Part shown: positions 1-9,800 of the stretch, in pieces
Numbering within the stretch: the stretch's first letter is position 1
Layout: every line of letters starts with the position of its first letter
NCBI GenBank assembly: GCA_016704305.1
Contig: JADJAL010000020.1
Location: forward strand, 1 to 64,000
DNA length: 64,000 bases
Direction: 5' to 3'
From: Haliea sp.
GTDB lineage: Bacteria > Pseudomonadota > Gammaproteobacteria > Pseudomonadales > Halieaceae
Notes under the pieces: model-generated
The model's database searches: none
Told to the model about the DNA's origin: nothing
Seen by the model: only the letters and a program-made list of their open reading frames with translations
Translations under genes and position numbers: made by a program

Positions 1-755
1 CGTTGCGATACAACTGTTGTGTGCCCCGACGATGAGATCGCCCTCCCAGTGACCCGGCACCGCTCTATCCTCCACCGAGGCCGGTCGCTCCCTGATCGTA
101 ATGGCATCGGGGATATTGCCAAGGTTACGCCCCTTGAGCAGGGAGTGGCGTGAGCGGCGGACCGTACGCTGCGATCGCAAGCAGGCCAGCAGCTCCTTTT
201 TCAGGACACCTCGAGCCTGTATGAACAGGCTCCTGTAAATCGTTTCATGTGACACGTGATACTGCTCATCCTCCGGATAGGCGCGCTTTAGCCAGCCGGC
301 TATTTGCTCGGGGGACCATGCGCTTTTCAGCTTCTGGGCGATGAGCCTGGCCAGGTCGGGCTTGCTCGCCAGTTTACAGCGCTGCGGCCGCTTGGCGCGG
401 TCCCAGGCAGACTTATCCGCCAAGTGGGCACGATAGGTCGCGCAACCCCCATGGCGGTTAACTTCACGACTGACCGTGGAGGGCGGCCTGCCCAGTTCCC
501 CGGCGATGGCACGAAAGGACATCCCGCTGACCAGTCCACGGGAGATACACTCGCGCTCGGCCAGCGAGAGCGCCTTGGGTGATCGAGTACGAGGACGGGG
601 CCGCACGCCCCCGTTAAGCCCAAGAGGGGTAACGAACGGAGGTGAGCGCGACCGAGCGCGCGGGCAATATCGTGCATTGATTCGCCGCGTTGCCAGCGAT
701 CCCAGATCTCCGTTCGCTGAGCGGGCGTGAAGTTGATTCGAGTTCGTTTTTCCAT
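1..755 (-). CDS. IS30-family transposase, partial and frameshifted
   Basis: DDE transposase of an IS30-type insertion element, cut by the left window edge. The start at 755 has a good ribosome site (GGAG eight bases upstream) and begins MEKRTRINFTPAQRTEIWDR, followed by the helix-turn-helix part (ESMHDIARALGR). Near 640-670 the frame is lost. The next frame continues with LSLAERECISRGLVSGMSF, a second helix-turn-helix region (STVSREVNRHGG) and the start of the catalytic domain (GHWEGDLIVGA), which contains the first catalytic aspartate. The other two acidic residues lie outside the window. A single one-base indel would restore one protein. Family assignment is firm; whether the break is real decay or a sequence error cannot be told here. 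Confidence 0.85.
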
Positions 756-818
756 GAGCAACACTCCTTTTCCATGACAGAAAATTAAAGTGTTGCATCG
801 ACGGGTTGAATCCACCTC
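1..818 (-). mobile_element. IS30-family insertion element, 5' end (right part only)
   Basis: The element contains the transposase plus about 60 bases upstream of its start. The stretch 786-817 (GTGTTGCATCGACGGGTTGA, then ATCCACC) looks like a terminal inverted repeat of this family placed just outside the transposase start, so I put the boundary near 818. The matching left end is outside the window, so neither repeat identity nor target duplication can be verified. The boundary is inference. Confidence 0.5.
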
Positions 819-931
819 GGGGAAGCAGGTGAAAAAGCCTTCCGCCCGAAGCCGACAGGCAGCCATAAACCAGATGATTTTTGCACATTTAAGATTAAAA
901 GCGGATCGGTGCGCTGACGGGCTTGGCCGCC

Positions 932-1008
932 GGGTGTGCGATTACACCCGCTTCCCCGATACTCGCATGAGTGAATCGCACACCCGACACCCAATCCCTC
1001 GCTCCGTG
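932..1008. repeat. Dispersed hairpin repeat, copy 1
   Basis: A perfect 12-base-pair stem (GGGTGTGCGATT at 932-943 against AATCGCACACCC at 974-985) encloses a 30-base loop with the 19-base core CCGCTTCCCCGATACTCGC (948-966). A 3' flank (CACCCAATCCCTCGC) follows. A second copy with the same core, compensating stem changes and a similar 3' flank lies at 46508-46586. It sits just past the 3' end of the OprM-type gene, a position typical of REP-like elements or terminators. Confidence 0.8.
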
Positions 1009-1038
1009 CTAGTGCCCAGCGCGATGATGCATACAGAT

Positions 1039-2478
1039 TTACGGCGTGCCGAGTTTATCCAGATCCTGCGGCGCCGGCGCCATCGACGTGGCGATATCCA
1101 CCCAACCACCGCCCATGGATTGATAGACGTTGATCAACTGCGTATAGCGGTCGGCCTGCAGGCTGACGGCGGCCAGTTCCGCCGCGAACAATTCGTTCTC
1201 AGCGACCAACACCTCGAGATAGCCGGAGACACCCTTGTCGAAGCGCAATCGGGAGAGGCGCGCGAATTCGCGCAGGGCTTCCACGCGCTTGCGCTGCAAT
1301 TGGGCCTGATCCATTTTTTTCTGTGAGCCGGTCAACGCGTCGTTGGTTTCGCGCAATGCGTTGAGGATGGTCTGCTGGTAAAACACCTGTGCCTGGCGTT
1401 CCTGGGCCTCGGTTGAACTGACCACGCCCTCGATGCCGCCGAAGGTAAAAATCGGACCGGTCACATCCGCGGCGATCAGGCGCGCGGCCGCCTGGCCACT
1501 GAGGAAATCGTCCAACGCGGTGCTGACGCTGCCGAGCACGCCAGTGATGGAAAACGTCGGGTAGTACAGCGCGCGCGCGGCGCCGACATTGGCATTGGCG
1601 GCGACCAGGTTTTGCTCGGCCTGCAGGATATCGGGGCGGCGTTCCAGCAGCGCCGATGGCAGGTCGGCGGGTATCAATGGCGCGATCAGCTGGTCGATGG
1701 TTTTGCCGCGCGGGATCGGTCCGGGTGGCGTGCCGAGCAAGGTCGAGATGAGGTTTTCCACCGAGGCAATCGCCTGTTCAAACGCAGGGATTGCGGCCAG
1801 TGCCTGCTGCTCCTGCGAGGTGATCTGCATGACTTCGGTTTTTGCCACGACGCCAGCCCTGAAGCGCAAATCGAACAGGCGCGCGGTAGCGCCGAAATTG
1901 GCCGCAGTTGCTTGCGCGATTTCCAGCTGCCGGTCGAGCGCGCGCAGCGTGATATAGCTGGTCGCCACTGCCGTCACTACCGTTAGCACCACGCCGCGCT
2001 GCGCTTGCTGGCTGGCGTAGACCTGCGCCTGCGCGGCTTCGCTGAGACGGGCCACGCGCCCGAACAGGTCGAGCTGCCAGGACGCGGCGAGAGCGCCCTC
2101 GTACAGTGAAAAATACGGGTCGGCTCCACTGGGCAATGGGGGTTGGCCGACGCGACTGGCACGCGCCCTGCCCGCATCCGCGCCGTAGCCTATCTGCGGA
2201 TAGAGTTGTGACTGCGTCGCCGTCAGCGCGCCGATAAACTGGTCGACGCGGGCGGCGGCGATGCGCACATCCAGGTTTTCGCGCAGCGCAGTTTCCACCA
2301 ACTCGTTCAGCACCGGATCGCCGAACTGCTCCCACCAGCGCGTGTTGGCCACCTCGGCCGCCGAGGTGTAACTGATACGCCAGTCTGCCGGAGTCTCCAC
2401 CGCCGGGCGCTCATAGTCCGGCCCCACTGTGCAACCGGCAAGCAGGGCGGCAAACAGCACAAGCGTGCTGATCCTCAT
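1039..2478 (-). CDS. RND efflux outer-membrane channel lipoprotein (OprM/NodT type)
   Basis: Outer-membrane factor of a tripartite RND pump, a trimeric beta-barrel with an alpha-helical periplasmic tunnel. The 479 residues match the family length. The N-terminus is a lipoprotein signal with lipobox LLAGC (Cys16), followed by VGPDYERP, the usual opening of NodT-family channels, then two outer-membrane-efflux repeats rich in Ala/Gln heptads. A Shine-Dalgarno AGAAGGA lies upstream of the ATG. It is the last gene of a same-strand run beginning with the adaptor and pump at 11060-6829, separated from mrpD by 162 bases, so it is the probable channel partner of that pump. Which drugs are exported cannot be told from sequence. 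Confidence 0.92.
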   Translation of the reverse strand: MRISTLVLFAALLAGCTVGPDYERPAVETPADWRISYTSAAEVANTRWWEQFGDPVLNELVETALRENLDVRIAAARVDQFIGALTATQSQLYPQIGYGADAGRARASRVGQPPLPSGADPYFSLYEGALAASWQLDLFGRVARLSEAAQAQVYASQQAQRGVVLTVVTAVATSYITLRALDRQLEIAQATAANFGATARLFDLRFRAGVVAKTEVMQITSQEQQALAAIPAFEQAIASVENLISTLLGTPPGPIPRGKTIDQLIAPLIPADLPSALLERRPDILQAEQNLVAANANVGAARALYYPTFSITGVLGSVSTALDDFLSGQAAARLIAADVTGPIFTFGGIEGVVSSTEAQERQAQVFYQQTILNALRETNDALTGSQKKMDQAQLQRKRVEALREFARLSRLRFDKGVSGYLEVLVAENELFAAELAAVSLQADRYTQLINVYQSMGGGWVDIATSMAPAPQDLDKLGTP

Positions 2479-2640
2479 ATCGATGTCCTTCTGGTGATGG
2501 GTAGGCGCGGCCCGCTGCTGCTACGCTGACATTGCAGCGCAGCCCCGCCATTGCCGGTGATGATTGTAGCGCAGCCTCGTAGCGCAGTCAGGCAGGACTT
2601 GTTGCGCGAGCCCTGTCTCTGGTTCCACCGTGCTCGCTGC

Positions 2641-4410
2641 TCATCCCCGCGCTCCGAAAAAAAGCAGGCCACCAAACAGCAGCGCCACCACGAGCAGGCT
2701 GATGCAGGCGACCGTCCAGCCACGCGCGAGCAGGTCAATGCGCGCAAACATCACACCTGTCGCGCCCGCGGACCGACGCAACAGGCCAGACGCAGGCATT
2801 GTTGCAGCCGGTGCCGCGGCGAACAGCGGGTGCAGTGATAAGCCCTGCGCTAACAATACGCCGCCCAGCAACACCAGCAGCGTTGCCAGCAATTCCCCTG
2901 CGGCCAGGGGATTGGAGATGAGATGGGCGGGCAGCGGCCCCAGCGCGGCCAGCGCGAGCAACAACGAGCACACGGCCAGTGCCAGTGCCGCATACTCGGA
3001 GACGGCAGGCACGCGCTTTATCACAGGGTGCGCCCCGCCGGGGCGGCGCAACACGTTGACCAGCACCAGCACCACATAACCTGCCGTGAACGCGGCGCCG
3101 CCCTGCAACACGAGGGTCCACCACCACTGCCCGGAATCCGCAGCGCTTTCGAGCAGGAGCTTTTTCGCCAGATAGGCGCCACTGGGGACAATCCCCATCA
3201 GCGCAATCCCTGCGACTGCGAACGTCAGGACAGTAATCGGCATCGCACGCGCCACGCCGGCGAGATCGGCGATACGGTCGTGACCGAGCGCGGCAGAAAT
3301 GAGACCGGCCGCCATGAACATGCTGGCCTTGGCCGTGGCATGCGAGATGCCCTGCAGGATACCGCCGGTGAGGGCAGCGTCGTGCACCAGCATGTTGCTG
3401 CCCGCATCAAAGGCCAGCGGAAACATCAGGAACAGGTAACCAATTTGTGCCACGGTCGAATAAGCGACAAGTAACTTGAGGCGCGCCTGGCGTAACGCTA
3501 CGACGCTGCCGACAACGATGGCGATGGCGCCGAGCGCTCCCAAAACCTGCGCCGCCGAAAACGTCACCACGCCCGGTAGCGCATCAAACCACAGGCGGAT
3601 CAACAGAAACCAGGAACCCTTGATCACCAGTGCCGACAGCACCGCGCTCGCCGCCGCCGGCGCGCCGGCATGCGCCGGTGGCAACCAGATGTGCAGCGGA
3701 AACAGCGCTGTCTTGGCCAGCAGGCCGGTCGTCGCCAGCGCGAGCGCGGCCCAGGTCACCGGTTCCGGCACCGAGGCGGCGCGCAGCAGTGCAATGTCCA
3801 GCGTGCCGTAAGCGCCATAGAGCAACACGGCGCCGAGCAGGTAGAGCAGCGAACCGAGCAGTGCAAACAACAGGTAGCGCAGCGCGGCGCGCAACGTATC
3901 GCCGCGACCGTCGAGGCACACCAGCGGCACGCCGGCAAACGTCAACAGTTCCAGCGCGACATACAGCGTAAACAAATCGCCGCTGACGAACACCAGGTTG
4001 AGTGAACCCCACACGGCGAGCAGCAACAGCCAGAAGGTGCTGGAAGCACGCGGCCCGGGGGATTCGCGCGCGGGATTGAAATCGTCGCAGGCGTAGATCC
4101 CGATCCCGCAGACGACTACCGCCACGACAACCAGCATCACCACGGCCGCCATGTCGGCGCGCAGCGCAACTCCCAGTGGCGGGGCCCAGCCGCCGAGCAG
4201 GTACGTCAGCTGGGCACCGCTTTGCAACACTGTGACGGCGATGGCGATCGCAATCGCCAACCCGAGAGGAAGAGTGCACAGGGCCACGCGCCTGGCATGC
4301 ACGCCGCGCAGTGCAATGCCGATGAGCACCCCGACAAACGGCAACAACACCGCAATTACCAGCAGCAGCCCACCGGCACTGGTCACGGCCTGCTCCGGCA
4401 CTGGCGGCAT
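2641..4410 (-). CDS. mrpD: Mrp-type cation/proton antiporter subunit D (NuoN/MrpD-like)
   Basis: Polytopic membrane protein of 589 residues related to the proton-pumping subunits of complex I. The family's key charged residues are present: a membrane glutamate in LYVALELLTF (Glu154), a lysine in LLAKTALFPLH (Lys233) and a further lysine in LSALVIKGSW (Lys264). IWLPPAHAGAP is the usual MrpD signature. It is about 90 residues longer than common MrpD because of a hydrophobic C-terminal extension. The start abuts the stop of mrpC (TAA then ATG on the minus strand), indicating translational coupling. It is the only antiporter-like ion-pumping subunit in this cluster, since no large MrpA is present. 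Confidence 0.9.
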   Translation of the reverse strand: MPPVPEQAVTSAGGLLLVIAVLLPFVGVLIGIALRGVHARRVALCTLPLGLAIAIAIAVTVLQSGAQLTYLLGGWAPPLGVALRADMAAVVMLVVVAVVVCGIGIYACDDFNPARESPGPRASSTFWLLLLAVWGSLNLVFVSGDLFTLYVALELLTFAGVPLVCLDGRGDTLRAALRYLLFALLGSLLYLLGAVLLYGAYGTLDIALLRAASVPEPVTWAALALATTGLLAKTALFPLHIWLPPAHAGAPAAASAVLSALVIKGSWFLLIRLWFDALPGVVTFSAAQVLGALGAIAIVVGSVVALRQARLKLLVAYSTVAQIGYLFLMFPLAFDAGSNMLVHDAALTGGILQGISHATAKASMFMAAGLISAALGHDRIADLAGVARAMPITVLTFAVAGIALMGIVPSGAYLAKKLLLESAADSGQWWWTLVLQGGAAFTAGYVVLVLVNVLRRPGGAHPVIKRVPAVSEYAALALAVCSLLLALAALGPLPAHLISNPLAAGELLATLLVLLGGVLLAQGLSLHPLFAAAPAATMPASGLLRRSAGATGVMFARIDLLARGWTVACISLLVVALLFGGLLFFGARG

Positions 4411-4788
4411 TTATTGCTCGCCCGCTGCGGACGGGTTTGCGGCAGGCGGCTCACTGGACAGCGTGTCCGAGCCGGTGGCCTCGAACAGCCGCAGCAGCAG
4501 CGCCACGGCCAGTGCCGTTGCCGAGAAGGCAACCACCAGGCCAGTGATCAACAGGGCTTGCGGTACCGGGTCGCTCCCCAGTCCGAAGGCGGCGCCGCGA
4601 TACGCGATCGCCCCGAACAACAGGAACACGCCGTTGCCGATGACATTGAATGACAGGATCTTGCGCAGCGGTTGCGGGTTGACGATCAGCCCATACAAAC
4701 CGATACCGACCAGCAGCGCCGCCACCACGCCGAACAGGTCAGCGGCATTCATTGTTGCGCTCATTGTTGCGCTCATCGTTGCAATCAT
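4411..4788 (-). CDS. mrpC: Mrp-type antiporter subunit C (NuoK-like)
   Basis: Small membrane protein of up to 125 residues with three transmembrane segments, matching MrpC/MnhC/NuoK. GLYGLIVNPQPLRKILSFNV is the family signature, with two further helices. The N-terminus is odd: three 12-base repeats produce in-frame ATG codons at 4788, 4776, 4764 and 4752 (peptide MIATMSATMSATMNAADLFG). The innermost ATG gives the normal-length protein. The outermost ATG overlaps the upstream stop as ATGA. In Mrp and complex I this subunit lies next to the antiporter-like subunit in the membrane arm. Confidence 0.9.
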   Translation of the reverse strand: MIATMSATMSATMNAADLFGVVAALLVGIGLYGLIVNPQPLRKILSFNVIGNGVFLLFGAIAYRGAAFGLGSDPVPQALLITGLVVAFSATALAVALLLRLFEATGSDTLSSEPPAANPSAAGEQ

Positions 4789-5723
4789 GGCTCTTCACCA
4801 CGCAGCGGCGCGCCGAGCAGCAACAGGCCCAACACCAGCGTGAGCGAAGGCAACAGGGCGAGTTCAATGGCAATGATCAGCGGTTTGACGAAACCCTCCG
4901 GGTAAGCGAGAAACGCGCCAGCAGTCTGCAGGCCGAGGAAGCCGACCGCGATGAATGCCAGCGGGCCGGCCACGAGGGCGACCCGCAGCCAGGTGCGCCT
5001 GATCGGCGGCGCATCGGCCAGCCCCGCCATCAGCACCAGCAGCCACATCGCAGCCAACAGGGTCGCGCCCTGGAATTTGCCGCCAGGGTAGTCGGCGCCG
5101 GTCCAGAAAATATACGCGCCTACGACAATGCCGATAGGCGGCAGGACTCGCGCCGTGTAGGCCAGGATGCCGTTGGGCTCGCTGTACTGCCGCAGGCCCG
5201 GCCGGCCGCCCCAGTGCGGATCGCTGGACAGCGACCACACGCCGATCAGGGCGAACAACAATACGATGGCCTCGAGCAGGGTGTCCATCGCGCGGAATGC
5301 GAGCAGCACAGCAGTGATCGGGTTGCGGACTTCGGTGCTGGCGAGATTGGCGGCGACGTCCGGCGCGAGTGTCGGCGGCGTTTCGGGAAGGGCGAATACA
5401 CACAGCATCAGCGCGCCGCTGACAGCGGCAGACAGCAGCGCGGCGGGAACGCGCAAACGCGATCTGCCAGTGTTGCCGCCGGCATTGGCATTGACGTGCA
5501 GCCTGGACGCCGCGTTGAGTAACAGCAATCCCGTGAGGCCGCTGCCGATCGCCGCCTCGGTCAGCGCAATATCAATGCCACTCAACTGCACCCAGGCCAG
5601 TGCCAGCAGCGCACCGTAGGCGATGAACCCCACGACGGCGGCAAACATATTGCGCGCCAGCGTCGTCCAGGCGGCAAGGGCAAGGAGCAGCACCGCAAGC
5701 AGGAGGTTGACGAAGGTCATCAT
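4785..5723 (-). CDS. mrpB: Fused DUF4040 (MrpA C-terminal/MbhD-E like) and MrpB protein
   Basis: The protein starts at ATG 5723, which overlaps the mrpG stop by four bases (ATGA), giving 312 residues. Residues 1-65 form a DUF4040-like segment with the GIDIALTEAAIGSGLTG motif. Residues 110-160 carry VRNPITAVLLAFRAMDTLLE, the element found at the C-terminus of MrpA or in MbhE. The remainder is a full MrpB/MnhB domain (PIGIVVGAYIFWTGADYPGG, then KFQGATLLAAMWLL). One polypeptide therefore combines what are separate subunits in archaeal membrane hydrogenases and what is split between MrpA and MrpB in classical antiporters. The frame stays open upstream of 5723, but that stretch is the out-of-frame mrpG region. 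Domain calls are from motif memory. Confidence 0.85.
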   Translation of the reverse strand: MMTFVNLLLAVLLLALAAWTTLARNMFAAVVGFIAYGALLALAWVQLSGIDIALTEAAIGSGLTGLLLLNAASRLHVNANAGGNTGRSRLRVPAALLSAAVSGALMLCVFALPETPPTLAPDVAANLASTEVRNPITAVLLAFRAMDTLLEAIVLLFALIGVWSLSSDPHWGGRPGLRQYSEPNGILAYTARVLPPIGIVVGAYIFWTGADYPGGKFQGATLLAAMWLLVLMAGLADAPPIRRTWLRVALVAGPLAFIAVGFLGLQTAGAFLAYPEGFVKPLIIAIELALLPSLTLVLGLLLLGAPLRGEEP

Positions 5724-6015
5724 GGGCGCGATTCTCGCTCGCGTGTGTTCCGCGCGATCAGTTGCGACACGCACGCCCCCGACAGCAACAACAACAGCCA
5801 AACACAAATCAGCTTCAGTGCGGCGGCGACGCTGCCCGCCTGCAACACCAGGCCCAGCACCACCAGGCCGAGCCCCAGGTTGTCGGCCTTGGTGAGTGCA
5901 TGCAGGCGCGTCAGCGTATCGGGAAAGCGCAACAGCGCGACGGTGCCGGCGAAAAAGAAAAAATACCCCGGATACCACGGCCAATCAGCGTCAGGATGTC
6001 AAGCGCGGCATTCAT
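5720..6015 (-). CDS. mrpG: Mrp-type antiporter subunit G, frameshifted
   Basis: The gene opens at ATG 6015 with MNAALDILTLIG. The reading then has to jump frame twice within about 50 bases (near 5978 and in the run of T at about 5964) to recover VVSGVFF and FAGTVALLRFPDTL. After that LTRLHALTKADNLGLGL, the MnhG/PhaG signature, follows uninterrupted to the stop at 5720. The reconstructed protein is about 98 residues with three membrane helices, the normal size. The second break lies in a homopolymer, so sequence error is more likely than decay. It overlaps mrpF upstream and mrpB downstream. Confidence 0.8.
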
Positions 6016-6298
6016 ACATCGCGCTCGAACGTGTAACGTCGGATGACGCTGCGGGATAGGACTTTACGAATGCGACGGAAACGAATGCCGACAACAGCGC
6101 CAGCGTCAATGCCACGTCGACGATGGCTTCCGCACCGGAGACCGCGCCCAGCAGTAGAAGAACCGCTACGCCACCGGTGCCGAACAACTGCACCGCCAGG
6201 ATGTTGTCAGTGGCGCTGGCACCGCGCACGATGGGCACCAACCCCAGCGCGACCGTGACCAGAATGATCCCCGCCGCCGCGAGCAGGACATCAGCCAT
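5999..6298 (-). CDS. mrpF: Mrp-type antiporter subunit F
   Basis: The start is taken at ATG 6298 (MADVLLAAAGIILV), giving 99 residues. A longer frame upstream runs inside mrpE and looks non-coding. Three membrane helices are visible, with the MrpF/MnhF motif GASATDNILAVQLFGTGGVA and an acidic-containing last helix (GAEAIVDVALTLALLSAFVS). The gene overlaps the end of mrpE by 8 bases and the start of mrpG by 17 bases, so translation of E, F and G is probably coupled. Its role is as a structural subunit of a multi-subunit monovalent cation/proton antiporter. Confidence 0.88.
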   Translation of the reverse strand: MADVLLAAAGIILVTVALGLVPIVRGASATDNILAVQLFGTGGVAVLLLLGAVSGAEAIVDVALTLALLSAFVSVAFVKSYPAASSDVTRSSAMYECRA

Positions 6299-6836
6299 GG
6301 CGGCGCCCTGCCACCAGCGCCCTGCGCAGTCGCCGCTCCTCCTCCCACAACTGTTCGACAATCGGTTGCGTGGTGTCGAGGCAGTGGTAGACCAGGTCAC
6401 CTCCGGCTTCATCACACGGCACCGTGCCGGGCAACAGGCTGGTAATGGTGGCGAAGGTGTTGCGTGCGTGACCCGGCGGAAAGCCGAGCGGACACGTCAC
6501 CAGCCCGGGGTGCAGATCTACCCGGGGAGACAGCGCGCGGCGCGCGACGTCCACGCCCGCGCGCACCGACTGCCACAGGAAATGCGGCAGCAACAGCAGC
6601 AGGCTGGTGAAGCGCAGGCAGCCCGACGCTGGCGGCGCCAGGCGCAGGCTGACCCAGGTCGCCGTGATGGCGGCGCAGGCACCGAAGGCTACATCACCGG
6701 CTTTGACACTCTGTATCAGCACCAGCCAGAGGCCGAAAAATGCCAGGCCGCGCAGGAACGCGCTGCGCAGTGGTGAGTCCAGAGTCGGGAACGCGGCGAC
6801 GGAAGTTTTAGCTTGCGCTGCGTCCTGCTCAGGCAT
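6291..6836 (-). CDS. mrpE: Mrp-type antiporter subunit E
   Basis: Membrane protein of 181 residues if started at MPEQDAAQ (6836). It has two N-terminal helices, followed by LPHFLWQSVRAGVDVARRAL and SPRVDLHPGLVTCPLG, the MrpE/MnhE core, and a cytosolic tail with LLPGTVPCDE, close to the usual LTPGT motif. It is the first Mrp gene of the cluster. It overlaps the 3' end of the preceding RND pump gene by 8 bases, so the antiporter genes appear to be translated from the same message as the pump. Confidence 0.88.
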   Translation of the reverse strand: MPEQDAAQAKTSVAAFPTLDSPLRSAFLRGLAFFGLWLVLIQSVKAGDVAFGACAAITATWVSLRLAPPASGCLRFTSLLLLLPHFLWQSVRAGVDVARRALSPRVDLHPGLVTCPLGFPPGHARNTFATITSLLPGTVPCDEAGGDLVYHCLDTTQPIVEQLWEEERRLRRALVAGRRHG

Positions 6837-9800
6837 CGTTGAGCAGCCCACTGTTAACCGGCTCTACGCGCACAGTAGCGCCAGTGGGTGAATCCTCGTC
6901 GCCGCCAAACACTGCCACATACACCGTCGGCAGGAACACCAGCGTCAACAGCGTCGCCACCAACAAGCCACCCATAATGGCGAACGCCATCGGACCCCAG
7001 AACACCGTGGGCGCAATCGGGATCAAGCCGAGCACTGTCGAAAGCGCCGTGAGAAACATCGGTCGCAAGCGCGAGGTAGCCGATGCCAGCACGGCTTCGC
7101 GCACGCTCTTGCCCTCGCCCCTGTCTGTCTCGATCTGCACGATCAGGATCACCGCGTTCTTCGCAATCATGCCGATCAACGCGAGGATGCCCAGAATCGC
7201 CACGAAGCCCAGTGGCTGGTTAAACAGCAGCAGCGACAGCACAACGCCGATCAGGCCCAGCGGCAGCACACAGACCACCATGGCCAGGCGGCGGAAGCTG
7301 ACCAGCATCACCATCATGATGGTCAACATCAGCACCAGCATCAGTGGCACGACAGCGTACACCGAGGCGCTGGACGCATTGCTCTCCTCATAGAGCCCGC
7401 CGGTTGCAATCGCGTAATCCGGGGGCAGCGTGGCGGCAAACTCATCGATCTTCGGCTGCAGCGCACCCACGACCGTATCCGGCATCACGCCGCGCACGAC
7501 ATCCGCGCGCACCGTGAGCGTAGGCACGCGATCACGCCGCCACACCAGCGGGAACTCCTGCTCTTCAACAAACGTGGAGAACTGGGAGAGCGGCACCATC
7601 TGCCCGCTCGGCGTAGGCACCTGCAGCGAACTCAAGGTCTCGAAGGACGCTCGCTGCTCATCGGTGGCACGCGCCACCACGTTGATCAGATAGATATCAT
7701 CGCGTAATTGCGTCACGGTGGTGCCCGTTATCGCGGCGTTGAGCGCCCCGGCCAGCGCGCGCGAACTGATGCCGAGCTGCCGCGCCTCTTCCTGGTTGAC
7801 ATTGATATGGATCTGTCGCGCCGGCTCCATCCAGTCGTAATTGACATGCCGCGCACGCTGATCGGAGCCCACCACATCGGCCAACGCCAGTGATATCTCG
7901 CGCACCTTGTCCTTGTCCGGGCCGGAAACACGGTACTGCAGCGGCCAACCCACCGGTGGACCCAGTTCTAGCGGTGACACCCGCGCCACCACTTCGGGAA
8001 ATTCCTCCGCCAGCACTTTTTCCAGCTTGAGGTGCAAACGCTCGCGCGCCTCGAGGTCCTTGGCCACCACCACGAACTGGCCAAAGAACGGATTGGCGAG
8101 TTGCACGTTGAGCGTCAGGATAAAGCGGATCGCGCCACGGCCGACGTAGGAACTGTAGTGATCGACATCGGGGTCTTCACTCAGTATTTTTTCCAGGCGC
8201 TTGACCTGTGCTTCGGTCGCGTGGATGGACGCATTCTGCCGCAGCGTCAGGTCAACCGTAAGCTCGGGCCGGTCCGAAGCGGGAAAAAACTGCTGCTCCA
8301 CGAAACCGGATAGCAGAATCGCCACCACAAAGGCGCCCAATGTCAGGCCAATGGTTAGCCATTTGGCGCGAATTGCGCCCTGCAGGAAGGCGCTGTAGGT
8401 GGCCAGCAGTTTCCCCGGCTTGGCGTCAACATCGCCTTTCGGAGGCTGCAATATGGCCTTGCCAATCAGCGGCGCGAAAATCACCGCCACCAGCCAGGAC
8501 ACGATCAGCGAAATACCCACCACCGAGAAAATCGAGAAAGTGTATTCGCCGGCCGAACTCTGCGCGAAACCGATCGGCACGAAGCTGGCGATTGTCACCA
8601 GCGTGCCGATCAGCATCGGCGCGGCCAGCGTGCGGTAGGCGAAGGTCGCCGCGTTATCTTTCGAATCGCCCGCCGCCAGCCGGCGGATCATCGCGTCGAC
8701 AGTGGTCATCGCGTCATCCACCAACAGTGTGAGCGCGATAATCAAAGCGCCGAGTGAAATACGGTGCAGGTCGATGTTAAGTACATTCATCACCGCAAAC
8801 ACGATCGCCAGTGTGAACGGAATCGCCAGTGCGACGACCGCGCCCGGGCGCACCCCAAGGCTGACGAAGCTGCACGCCAGGATGATGATGATCGCCTGCC
8901 ACAGCGAGGTCATGAAATCATTGATCGCCACATCGACCGTGACCGCCTGGTCGGCCACCAGTACCGGCTCGATACCGACAGGCAGTGACGCGCTGATTTC
9001 CGCGATTTCGGCGCGCACGTTTTCGCCCAGCGCGAGGATATCGCCGGCATCGCGCATCGCGATCGCGAGACCTATCGCAGGCTGCCCATTGACGCGAAAC
9101 ATGGGTTGCGGCGGATCCACCTCGCCGCGGCGCACGGTGGCGATATCGCCGAGGCGCAGGATGCGATCACCTGCGACGATGGTCAGGTTCTCGACGTCGC
9201 TCTCGTAGTCAAATGAACCGCTGACGCGCAGGAACACCCGCTCCTGCTCGGTCTGCATCACGCCGGCAGGGCGCACCGCGTTTTGCGCCTGCAGCGCCGC
9301 CACGATGCTGGGCAGGTCGAGGCGCAGGCCGGCTATTTTTGCGGTGGAGAATTCGATATAGATCTGCTCGTCCTGTGAGCCGAGTATTTCGATTTCGGAC
9401 ACGTCGGGCACCTGCAGCAGGCGCGAGCGAGCCGCTTCCACGTAGTCGCGCAGCTCCCGAAAAGTAAATCCGTCAGCGGTGAAGCCGTAGATAATGCCGA
9501 AGGTACTGCCGAAATCATCATTGAAAACCGGTCCCATCACGCCTGTCGGCAGGGTCTGTCGCATATCGCCGATATTTTTGCGCACCTGATACCAGACATC
9601 GGGCACAGCGGACGGTGGCGTGGACTGCTCCAGTTCAACAAAGATGGTGGTCTGGCCCGCCGTTGTGTAGCTGCGTATGCGGTCGAGGTGATCGGTTTCC
9701 TGCAGCGTGCGTTCGAGCCGCTCGGTCACCTGCAGCAGGGTTTCTTCCACCGTCGCGCCCGGCCAGGCGGCGCCGACCACCATGGTGCGGGTGGTAAACA

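Noticed and set aside
327..866. A 179-codon minus-strand frame taken as a complete gene
   Set aside because: Only its middle part (from 755) encodes transposase; the rest is upstream non-coding DNA and a shifted reading of the transposase.
5724..5984. Long N-terminal extension of the DUF4040/MrpB protein
   Set aside because: The upstream frame is mrpG read out of frame after indels. The ATG at 5723 overlaps the mrpG stop in the usual coupled way.
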